64,000 nt of DNA, taken from Chitinibacter sp. GC72. GTDB taxonomy: Bacteria; Pseudomonadota; Gammaproteobacteria; Burkholderiales; Chitinibacteraceae. The DNA lies in assembly GCF_009760905.1 (NCBI RefSeq), contig NZ_VIRW01000010.1, forward strand, positions 35,388-99,387, written 5' to 3'. Positions 57,099 through 64,000 of the stretch are shown piece after piece. Position 1 is the stretch's first letter. Each line of letters starts with the position of its first letter. The notes under the pieces are model-generated. The model ran no database searches and was not told where the DNA came from. It saw only the letters and a program-made list of their open reading frames with translations. The translations under genes were made by a program, and so were the position numbers.

Positions 57099-60000
57099 AT
57101 TCGGTGCTGAAATTTTCCCCGCTCAAAGTCCACGAAGTGCCGCTTGCTGGCCGCAATCTGATCGAGGCATCCGCAGGCACTGGCAAAACGTTCAATATCA
57201 CCGGCCTGTACGCACGGCTGATTTTAGGTGCCAGTATAGCGCCAGACGCGCCATCGTATGACGCGCAGCGCGGATTACTCCCTGAGAGTATTCTGGTCGT
57301 GACGTTCACCAAGGCTGCGACCGCCGAGCTGAAAGACCGCATCCGGCTGCGGCTGGCGCAATTGACGCAGACTTTTATCGACCAGTCGCCAGTACTGATC
57401 AATGGCGAAGCCGAGCCATTTTGCGCCGAGGTGTTGGGGCGGGTCGTAGCTGAAAACCTCGACCCGGCGCCGCTGCTGGCACAATTGCGGCTGGCGTTGG
57501 CGACGCTCGATCAGGCAGCGATTTCAACCATCCACAGTTTTTGCCAGCGGTTGCTGTCCGAGCAGGCTTTTGAAGCCGGTTATGATTTTGATCGCACGCT
57601 GCTGGAAGACGAGACCGATTTGCTCGCCGAGATCAGCAATGATTTCTGGCGCAGCGAGCTATATGGCGCAGCGCCGGAATGGGTGCTGTTTTTGCAGCAG
57701 CAAGGGATAAATAATGCGGGTTTACGCGAGCTGGCGCGACGCGTTAAATCGCTGAACCCCGACAGTATTCTGCCGCTGCCCGCGCCGATGTCGGACGAGG
57801 CGCTGGCCGCGCAGCAAGCGCGCAATGCTCAATTATGGGAACAGTGCCGCAATAGCTGGGATGCCGTAGCAATCCGCAATCTCTTGCTGCAAGGCATCGC
57901 CGCCAAGCAGTTTGACGGTCGCAAAGTGCAGGAACGCTGGCTCGATGGCTGGATTGCGCCGGTCGATGCGGCATTGAAAAATACTGCACCTTGCCTTGAC
58001 TTGCCCGAGCAGTGGGAGCGATTAACCAGCGGCTTTATTCAATCGGTACTCAAAGCCGATTTTCCGGCTTTGAGTTCGCAGCCATTTTTTGCCCTTGCTG
58101 AAAACTATCGCCTGAGTGCGGCCACGCTGAAAACCGATCTGGAGCTTAAATTCAAATACTGGCTGCTGTCGTTTGGTGCATATGTCCGCCGCGAGCTGCA
58201 CCGCCGCAAGGCGGCTAGTGGCCAGATGTCGTTCGATGACAGCCTGACCACACTGGCCGCTGCGCTGCAAAACCCGACCCGCGCCCAGCATCTGGCCGCT
58301 AAAGTCAGTCAGCGCTACAAGGCGGCACTGGTCGATGAATTTCAGGATACCGACCCAACGCAGTTTACGATTATCAATCAGCTGTTTGGCCAGACGCTGA
58401 TTGACGCAGAAACCGGCACCCCTCACAAGCCGCCATTTTTCATGGTGGGCGACCCAAAACAGGCGATTTATGCTTTTCGCGGTGCGGATGTCTACGCCTA
58501 TCTGAATGCGCGTGAACAGGCCGACGAAAAATATTCGATTGACACCAATTTCCGTTCCGACGCGGCCATTGTCGCTTTTGTGAACGCGCTGTTTCGCGAA
58601 CAAAATGCCTTTGTTGAAGACAAAATCCAGCATCCGGAGATCCACGCCAAGCATTCTGGCGCGTCAAAACTGCAATGCAGCGATGGAAAAGGGGCGATTC
58701 ACGCCTGGGTGTTTGACGGCGCCAATAGTGAGGCCGCTGAAAAAGCGCTGATTAATGCCGTTGGCGATGAAATCGCCGCGCTGCTTAATGCTGCGGGTCG
58801 CGGCGAAGCCCGACTGGGTGAGCGTGCGCTGTCGCCCAAGGACATCGCCGTGCTGGTGCCTAGCCACCGGCAGGCCGAACAGGTCCGCAAGGCGCTGGCC
58901 AAACGCGGCGTTGCGGCAGTGATGCAAACGCGGGAAAGCGTTTTTGCGTCAAGCGAGGCGGCGGGTTTGTACGAGATGCTCGCGGCGATTGAAGAGCCCG
59001 CACACAGCGGCCTCTTGCGCAAGGCGCTGGTGAGCAGCGTGATGGGAATGAGCGTCGCTGATTTAATGGTGCTGCAGCAGGACGATGAAGCCTGGCAGCA
59101 GCAGATCGAGCATTTGCAAAGCTGGCGGGATGAATGGCGCAAGAATGGGTTTATGCCGCTGTTTCGCCGCTGGCTGGTTGAGGCCAACGTGACGCAGAAT
59201 CTGCTCAATCAGGGCGATGGCGAGCGCCGCCTGACCAATCTGCTGCATGTGGCCGAGCTGATCCAGCAGGAGTCGCGCTCGCGACCCAGCCCGGCAGTGT
59301 TGCTGGCCTGGCTGGCGCGCCAGATTAGCGAGCCCGGCCAAAGCGGCGAGCAGCAGCAAATGCGGCTCGAAAGCGATGCCGACCGTGTGCGGCTGGTGAC
59401 CATTCATGCCTCAAAAGGGCTGGAATATCCGGTGGTATTTTGTCCGTTCTCGTGGAAAGGCAAAAAGGATCTGGTTCGCGATAGCGATATCGTGCATTTT
59501 CATGATGCGAGCGATGGTGAACAGCTGAAAATCGATATTGGCACCAGCGAGCAAGAATCGCATCTGCAGCGGGCGCAGTTTGAAGCCTATGCCGAGCAGG
59601 TTCGGTTGCTGTATGTGGCCGTCACGCGCGCCAAGCATAGGCTGTATCTGGTGTATCCGGCGTTTGAAGCGCTGCATTCAAGCTCGGTATCCGGCCTTAA
59701 AAACGCGCCTTTATCGCAAGTGCTGCGCGATGAGAGCGGCCAGCCTTTGCGCAATAATCTGAAAGATTTGTCGCAGGCGCGCATCAAAACGGCGTTTGAA
59801 CGGCTGATGACGGCTGATCCCGGTGCGCTGACGATCAGCGATCTGCCCGAGCGTCAGCGTTTGCAGGCGGCCAGCGTCGCTGCGCCGTCACTGAGCGTCG
59901 CTACTTTAAACCGCAAATACCTAGCTGCGCCGTGGCGGCTGGTAAGCTTTACCTCGCTCACGCGTGCCCATGGCAGTGCGGATACTTTGGCCGAAGTGGG

Positions 60001-60859
60001 CGCAGATCATGATCTGGCCAGCCCGGTGGTGGCGAGCGTCAATGCCGAGGCCGCGCCCGATGAAATACGCTTTGCCTTTACGCGCGGTAGCAAGGCGGGG
60101 ACGGCTTTGCACGCAATATTGGAGCACGCCGATTTTGCCCGCGACGATGTGGCCTCGCTCGGCGCTCTGGTTGAAAGCCAGCTGCTCAGGGCGGGTTTGC
60201 TCACCGAGACGGACCAGACCAGTCCAGACCAGTTCAATCCCGAGCGGCCCAGCGAGCTGCCGACTCAGGTCGCACACTGGCTGCTGGATGTACTGGCCGC
60301 GCCCATTACGCTAGCCCAGGGCACATTCAGTCTGAAGCAGCTGAGCAAGTCGCAAAGGCTGAACGAATGGCCGTTTTTGCTCGGCTGCCAGAGCTTTGAT
60401 CTGCCTGCATTCTGCCGCGTGCTGGCGCAGCCCGAATTCAATGTCGATGCGCGTTTTATCGCCGCTGCGCAGCGGCTCAAGCCCGAGAAAATCGCGGCGT
60501 ATCTCAATGGCGTGGTCGATCTGGTGTTCGAGTGGCAGGGGCAGTACTTCATTGCCGATTACAAATCCAACCATCTGGGTGACGCACTGGTAGATTACGG
60601 TCGCGAGTCGCTGATCGAGGTGATGGCCGATGCGCATTATTACTTCCAGTATCTGCTCTACACCTGCGCATGGCACAGGTTTATGCAGCTACGCCGGGGC
60701 GGGCAATATGATTACGAGCGCGACTTTGGTGGCGTGGTGTATTTGTTTATTCGGGGTATGTCGTCGCAGGCTATGAATAATGGGGTCTATATGGATAAAC
60801 CCCAGGTGGGTTTAATCGAGGCGCTGAATAAAGCCTTGGGGCTGGGGGCGGGGCAATGA
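57095..60859 (+). CDS. recB: RecB, exodeoxyribonuclease V beta chain (1254 aa)
   Basis: 3'-5' helicase and nuclease of RecBCD. Walker A is EASAGTGKTFNITG near residue 29. Helicase motifs include VVTFTKAATAELKDR, VDEFQDTDPTQF, GDPKQAIYAFRGAD, VTIHASKGLEYPVVF and LYVAVTRAKHRLYLVY. The C-terminal nuclease domain has GVVDLVFEWQGQYFIADYKS with the catalytic Asp-Lys pair. The length is typical. It overlaps recC and recD by 4 bp each. Confidence 0.96.
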   Translation: MNSVLKFSPLKVHEVPLAGRNLIEASAGTGKTFNITGLYARLILGASIAPDAPSYDAQRGLLPESILVVTFTKAATAELKDRIRLRLAQLTQTFIDQSPVLINGEAEPFCAEVLGRVVAENLDPAPLLAQLRLALATLDQAAISTIHSFCQRLLSEQAFEAGYDFDRTLLEDETDLLAEISNDFWRSELYGAAPEWVLFLQQQGINNAGLRELARRVKSLNPDSILPLPAPMSDEALAAQQARNAQLWEQCRNSWDAVAIRNLLLQGIAAKQFDGRKVQERWLDGWIAPVDAALKNTAPCLDLPEQWERLTSGFIQSVLKADFPALSSQPFFALAENYRLSAATLKTDLELKFKYWLLSFGAYVRRELHRRKAASGQMSFDDSLTTLAAALQNPTRAQHLAAKVSQRYKAALVDEFQDTDPTQFTIINQLFGQTLIDAETGTPHKPPFFMVGDPKQAIYAFRGADVYAYLNAREQADEKYSIDTNFRSDAAIVAFVNALFREQNAFVEDKIQHPEIHAKHSGASKLQCSDGKGAIHAWVFDGANSEAAEKALINAVGDEIAALLNAAGRGEARLGERALSPKDIAVLVPSHRQAEQVRKALAKRGVAAVMQTRESVFASSEAAGLYEMLAAIEEPAHSGLLRKALVSSVMGMSVADLMVLQQDDEAWQQQIEHLQSWRDEWRKNGFMPLFRRWLVEANVTQNLLNQGDGERRLTNLLHVAELIQQESRSRPSPAVLLAWLARQISEPGQSGEQQQMRLESDADRVRLVTIHASKGLEYPVVFCPFSWKGKKDLVRDSDIVHFHDASDGEQLKIDIGTSEQESHLQRAQFEAYAEQVRLLYVAVTRAKHRLYLVYPAFEALHSSSVSGLKNAPLSQVLRDESGQPLRNNLKDLSQARIKTAFERLMTADPGALTISDLPERQRLQAASVAAPSLSVATLNRKYLAAPWRLVSFTSLTRAHGSADTLAEVGADHDLASPVVASVNAEAAPDEIRFAFTRGSKAGTALHAILEHADFARDDVASLGALVESQLLRAGLLTETDQTSPDQFNPERPSELPTQVAHWLLDVLAAPITLAQGTFSLKQLSKSQRLNEWPFLLGCQSFDLPAFCRVLAQPEFNVDARFIAAAQRLKPEKIAAYLNGVVDLVFEWQGQYFIADYKSNHLGDALVDYGRESLIEVMADAHYYFQYLLYTCAWHRFMQLRRGGQYDYERDFGGVVYLFIRGMSSQAMNNGVYMDKPQVGLIEALNKALGLGAGQ

Positions 60860-62748
60860 TGGATCAGGTTTTAATGAAAAATATTGCACCGAGCGTTTCG
60901 GTCGATTTTGCCAGCGCGCTATGTGATTTATTGCTGCGGCAAAACCCGGACGCGCCGGCCGATTTACTCGGGCTGGCCAGCGAGCTCGCCAAGGCCAGCG
61001 AGCGCGGCGATGTGTGCGTGAGCGTGCCACCGCAGGCCGATACGGCGGCGTGGCTCAAGACCGGGCTGGTTGGCGAACCGGGCAGTTTTACGCCGCTGAT
61101 TGTGGAGCATCAGCGGCTGTATCTGGCGCGTTATCACGCATATGAATCGCGGCTGGCGGCGCAGCTATTGCGCATTGCCTGTGATGCGCCAAGCGCACCC
61201 GACGAAGCGGAATTACGGATTCAGCTGGATCGTTTTTTTGGTTCAGATTCAAAAGAGACCGATTGGCAGAAAGTCGCCGTCGCCGCCGCATTGCACCAGA
61301 GGCTGACGCTGATCAGCGGTGGGCCGGGAACGGGCAAAACCACCACACTGATCAAATTGCTGAGTCTGTTGCAAATCATCAATGCCGAGCAGCCATTAAA
61401 AATCGGGCTGGCTGCGCAGCCGTTGAAAATTGTGTTGGCTGCTCCCACGGGCAAGGCCGCGATGCGGATGCAGGAGGCGATTGCCAAAGGCAAAAAAGCG
61501 CTGGGCGAGCAGGGTCTGCTTGCCCCCGAGATGGCTGCGCAGATCCCTGATACCGCCAGCACGCTGCATCGGCTGCTTGGCAGCCGGCTCAATTCGGTGC
61601 AATTTCGCCATCACGCCGCGCAACCGCTGGTGCTTGATGTGCTGGTGCTGGACGAAGCGTCAATGATTGATCTTGCGCTGATGAGCAAACTCGTCGATGC
61701 GCTGCCGCCGCACGCCCGGCTGATTTTACTGGGCGACAAAGACCAGCTCGCTTCGGTTGAAGCCGGGGCGGTGATGGGGGATTTATGTGCTGGCGCAGGA
61801 TTATCGCCCGAGTTTGCGGCCAAACTATCCCGCCTGACCGGCCAGCATCTCGAAGCCGGTTTTACCGAATCGCGTTTGGGCGAGCATGTGCAGACTTTGC
61901 ATAAAAGCTACCGTTTTTCCGGCCCGATTGCCGATTTTGCCCGCGCCATCAACCATGGCGATATCCGAAAAATCAGCGAGCTGCTGGCTAAGGCGCAGTC
62001 CGCCACGCATGGCGCTGCACAGGGTGGCAAGGACTATCCGATTCGCTGGCAGGCGGGAAATCCGGCGCAGCAGGACATTACGCCATTGATGATGGCCAGC
62101 TATGCACCGTATTTTGCCGCGCTGGATGACTATATCGCCGCCATGAAGCAGGGCGGGGCGGGTAATGAGTTGGCGCTGGCGGTGTTTAGTGCGTTTGATG
62201 CTTTCCGCGTGCTTAGCCCCATCCGTCACGGAGCAGCCAGCGTCTCGCGTGTCAACGCGCTGATCGAGGCGCAATTGCTCAAGCAAGGGCGGCGCATGAA
62301 CGATCAGCTCTGGTACGCCGGCCGCCCGGTGCTTGTGCCGCAAAATCTGTATGATCTGGAACTCTACAACGGCGATATTGGCCTGACCTTGCCCGATGAA
62401 AACGGCAAACTCTGGGTGCATTTTCCTTCGTCAAATGGAGCCGCTGCTGAATCTGCAGGCTGGGCAACTCGGAGGATTTCACCGTCGCGCCTGCCCGCAG
62501 TCGAAACCGCCTTTGCCATGACGGTACATAAATCGCAAGGCTCGGAATTTGCCCATGTGCTTTTGCTACTACCCAGCCCGCAGGAAGGGCGCAGCCACCT
62601 GAGCCGCGAGCTGGTCTACACCGCCATCACCCGCGCCAAAACCTGCGTCAGCATCTGGGGTGAAGAAGCACAGATCACCGCCGCCAGCCGACGCGGGGTA
62701 GAGCGGCAATCTGGGCTGGCGGAGAGGTTGTTAGTCCGTAGCGTGTGA
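60856..62748 (+). CDS. recD: RecD, exodeoxyribonuclease V alpha chain (630 aa)
   Basis: 5'-3' helicase of RecBCD. Walker A is SGGPGTGKTTTLIKLL, the DEAS box is LVLDEASMIDLAL, RLILLGDKDQLASVEAGAV follows, and the C-terminal motif is FAMTVHKSQGSEFAHVLLLLP with VYTAITRAK. Residues about 179-196 contain a tandem QPLKIGLAA/QPLKIVLAA duplication directly before motif Ia (APTGKAAMRM). The frame is otherwise complete. Confidence 0.96.
   Translation: MMDQVLMKNIAPSVSVDFASALCDLLLRQNPDAPADLLGLASELAKASERGDVCVSVPPQADTAAWLKTGLVGEPGSFTPLIVEHQRLYLARYHAYESRLAAQLLRIACDAPSAPDEAELRIQLDRFFGSDSKETDWQKVAVAAALHQRLTLISGGPGTGKTTTLIKLLSLLQIINAEQPLKIGLAAQPLKIVLAAPTGKAAMRMQEAIAKGKKALGEQGLLAPEMAAQIPDTASTLHRLLGSRLNSVQFRHHAAQPLVLDVLVLDEASMIDLALMSKLVDALPPHARLILLGDKDQLASVEAGAVMGDLCAGAGLSPEFAAKLSRLTGQHLEAGFTESRLGEHVQTLHKSYRFSGPIADFARAINHGDIRKISELLAKAQSATHGAAQGGKDYPIRWQAGNPAQQDITPLMMASYAPYFAALDDYIAAMKQGGAGNELALAVFSAFDAFRVLSPIRHGAASVSRVNALIEAQLLKQGRRMNDQLWYAGRPVLVPQNLYDLELYNGDIGLTLPDENGKLWVHFPSSNGAAAESAGWATRRISPSRLPAVETAFAMTVHKSQGSEFAHVLLLLPSPQEGRSHLSRELVYTAITRAKTCVSIWGEEAQITAASRRGVERQSGLAERLLVRSV
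61390..61443 (+). repeat. 27-bp tandem duplication in recD
   Basis: Codons for QPLKIGLAA (61390-61416) and QPLKIVLAA (61417-61443) are adjacent and differ mainly at third positions, so the duplication is not recent. As I recall them, RecD homologues have this stretch once. Confidence 0.75.
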
Positions 62749-62803
62749 AAGCCGAAGGCTTGCGCACGAAGAGGGTACGTGAATTGTAGATGTCGCTTCG
62801 TTG

Positions 62804-62827
62804 GATTGTGCTAAACTCGGTACAATC
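62804..62827. promoter_or_regulatory. Probable promoter and operator of the toxin-antitoxin operon
   Basis: TACAAT (62821-62826) is a good -10 box 22 bp before the antitoxin ATG. The inverted repeat GATTGT (62804-62809)/ACAATC (62822-62827) covers it, as expected for autorepression by an antitoxin-toxin complex. No clear -35 is seen. Confidence 0.5.
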
Positions 62828-62847
62828 TTTTATTTTGGAGGCTAATC

Positions 62848-63105
62848 ATGCAAGCTCTCACTTATAGCCATACCCGCGCCAACCTTGCCGAAGTGATGCG
62901 CAAAGTTAATGAAGATCACGCGCCGGTGATTGTCACCACCCAACGTGGTGAGCCGGTTGTGATTATGGCGCTATCTGATTATGAAGCGCTGGAAGAAACC
63001 GCCTACCTGACCCGCAGCCCAGCCAATGCCAAGGCTTTGAATGAGTCAATTGCCCGTGTGCGCGCAGATCAGGCCAAAGTGCGGAAGCTGATTGATGTCG
63101 ATTAA
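62848..63105 (+). CDS. yefM: YefM/Phd-family antitoxin (85 aa)
   Basis: Antitoxin with the N-terminal Phd/YefM DNA-binding domain (YSHTRANLAEVMRKVNEDHAPVIVTTQRGEPVVIM and LSDYEALEETAYL) and a C-terminal toxin-binding tail. The length matches YefM. TTTGGAGG precedes the ATG. Its end overlaps the toxin start by 11 bp. It likely represses the operon. Confidence 0.94.
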   Translation: MQALTYSHTRANLAEVMRKVNEDHAPVIVTTQRGEPVVIMALSDYEALEETAYLTRSPANAKALNESIARVRADQAKVRKLIDVD

Positions 63106-63349
63106 GTTTGACGATGCCGCTTGGGATGATTATCTATACTGGCAAGCCACCGATAAAACCATCCTCAAGCGCATCAATGTTTTGATCAAAGATATTCAGC
63201 GCGAACCTTTCGCCGGTATCGGCAAGCCCGAGCCGCTGCGACATCAATACAGTGGCTTCTGGTCACGCCGCATCAATGAAGAGCATAGGCTGGTATATTG
63301 CATTCAGGATGACGCACTGATTATTGTGCAGTGCCGATACCATTATTGA
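63095..63349 (+). CDS. yoeB: YoeB/Txe-family mRNA interferase toxin (84 aa)
   Basis: Ribosome-dependent mRNA endonuclease that YefM neutralises. The family pattern is complete: WDDYLYWQATDKTILKRIN, IQREPFAGIGKPEPLRH, GFWSRRINEEHRLVY and a terminal CRYHY with the catalytic His-Tyr. An in-frame TTG lies directly before the ATG at 63095; ATG is preferred. The intact partner suggests a functional pair. Confidence 0.95.
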   Translation: MSIKFDDAAWDDYLYWQATDKTILKRINVLIKDIQREPFAGIGKPEPLRHQYSGFWSRRINEEHRLVYCIQDDALIIVQCRYHY

Positions 63350-63531
63350 GTGTTGCCAAGGCGCTACTGAATTCCCCACATTCATCCTTCACGCCAAGGG
63401 CGGCCTCAGCTACGGATCACCACAGCCAATCGGCGTGGGGTAGAGTGGCAATTGGGGTTGTGGAATAGTTGTTGAAGTAGGTTGTGAAAATCCAGTAAGA
63501 TTTTGCGCACTTGTGCAGGTGTTGGTGAAAT

Positions 63532-63804
63532 TCAAGATGACAGGTAAGTAATGTTAAAAATCTGATCTGGATTTATTGCGATTCCTTTGCCTTTGTAGCC
63601 AGCTAAATGATAGTTTTCTGGTTTGTATTCTTTTGAATTCACTAATGCGCAATATTTCCATAAACTACGAATGTAGTTTTCTTTGCATTCTGGAGTTGCA
63701 GAAAATTCAACAATACATTGCTTAAAATTATTATTAATAATACTCTCAAAATTAAGTAGTTCCTTGCAACTAATTGGAATGAATTTTGCTTCAAAATAGG
63801 CTCT
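63532..63804 (-). pseudogene. AT-rich gene remnant of unknown function, 5'-truncated
   Basis: A 90-codon frame on the minus strand ends with TGA at 63532 and is preceded by an in-frame TGA at 63805-63807; it has no ATG near its start. The sequence is coherent protein (for example IIVEFSATP-like and YHLAGYKGKGIAINPDQIF segments), and much more AT-rich than its neighbours. No family is recognised. It looks like the C-terminal end of a horizontally acquired gene cut by the adjacent insertion sequence. Confidence 0.5.
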
Positions 63805-63819
63805 TCATAGGAGCCAAGC

Positions 63820-64000
63820 TTGAAACGTAATCTTTTAGGTCAACCACTCACGCCCGATGAAATCGTCATGTTAGAGAGCATGGCGCAACAGCATCATCAC
63901 GCCAATTTTCGCCCACGCGCCTTGGGTTTATTGGCTTTGCACGAAGGAGAGTCGCCCAAGACCGTGAGCAAAATATTACGCATGAGCGAACAAATGGTTT
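63820..64000 (+). CDS. IS630-like transposase N-terminus, cut by window edge
   Basis: A frame with TTG start at 63820 (AGGAG six bases before) runs off the window. LTPDEIVMLESMAQQHHHANFR and ALHEGESPKTVSKIL form a helix-turn-helix domain like that of IS630-family transposases. The inverted repeat of the element could not be placed, but the left end probably lies between 63795 and 63820. Confidence 0.6.
   Translation, partial: MKRNLLGQPLTPDEIVMLESMAQQHHHANFRPRALGLLALHEGESPKTVSKILRMSEQMV

Overview
The window looks like a chromosomal segment of a free-living betaproteobacterium, probably of the order Neisseriales and near Chitinibacteraceae or Chromobacteriaceae. The clues are moderately GC-rich DNA, a complete ccm (system I) cytochrome c cluster, a periplasmic nitrate reductase operon with NarXL, many c-di-GMP proteins, a secreted enzyme with a chitin-binding module, and minCDE, glnD, map, ppsA and trpE of betaproteobacterial type. 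The taxonomic call is inference; no database search was possible.

Layout. 1-2.7 kb: small redox genes (DUF302, glutaredoxin, YHS, AhpD-like carboxymuconolactone decarboxylase) facing a divergent LysR regulator. 2.8-7.4 kb: an orphan DppA-like binding protein, a helix-hairpin-helix protein, an RBBP9-type hydrolase, a stand-alone EAL protein and an orphan sulfate-binding protein. 7.8-15.7 kb: signalling block with PAS-GGDEF-EAL, a five-PAS GGDEF-EAL giant, and an Aer-like chemoreceptor. 16-24.5 kb: nnrS, then ccmABCDEFGHI. 24.5-30 kb: a MASE1-CHASE-PAS-GGDEF protein, an unknown exported protein and a DUF1801 protein. 30-37.5 kb: narL-narX, divergent from napFDABC. 37.5-49.8 kb: housekeeping genes glnD, map, minCDE, ppsR/ppsA, trpE and cysS. 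49.9-53.1 kb: a YchJ protein, a truncated IS481 transposase fused to a truncated GyrI-like gene, and a chitin-binding polysaccharide lyase. 53.4-62.7 kb: recC-recB-recD. 62.8-64 kb: a YefM/YoeB toxin-antitoxin pair, an AT-rich gene remnant and the start of an IS630-like transposase.

How the parts fit. The nitrate block is coherent. NarX/NarL sense nitrate, and a perfect 7-2-7 NarL-type dyad lies between narX and napF. NapC, NapB and NapA carry quinol electrons to nitrate, their c-type hemes need the ccm system, and NnrS and the Aer-like receptor suit a nitrogen-oxide respiring, energy-tactic lifestyle. Four GGDEF/EAL proteins within about 23 kb make this a c-di-GMP-rich region.

No wholly new multi-gene system could be shown. 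The most unusual signals are a GC-rich palindromic repeat inserted in frame in recC, a tandem nine-residue duplication in RecD beside motif Ia, a recurring GGGTAT...ATACCC hairpin family at gene 3' ends, a probable dispersed repeat between ccmC and ccmD, and a chitin-binding module joined to a PL14-type lyase. No tRNA, rRNA or CRISPR array was seen.
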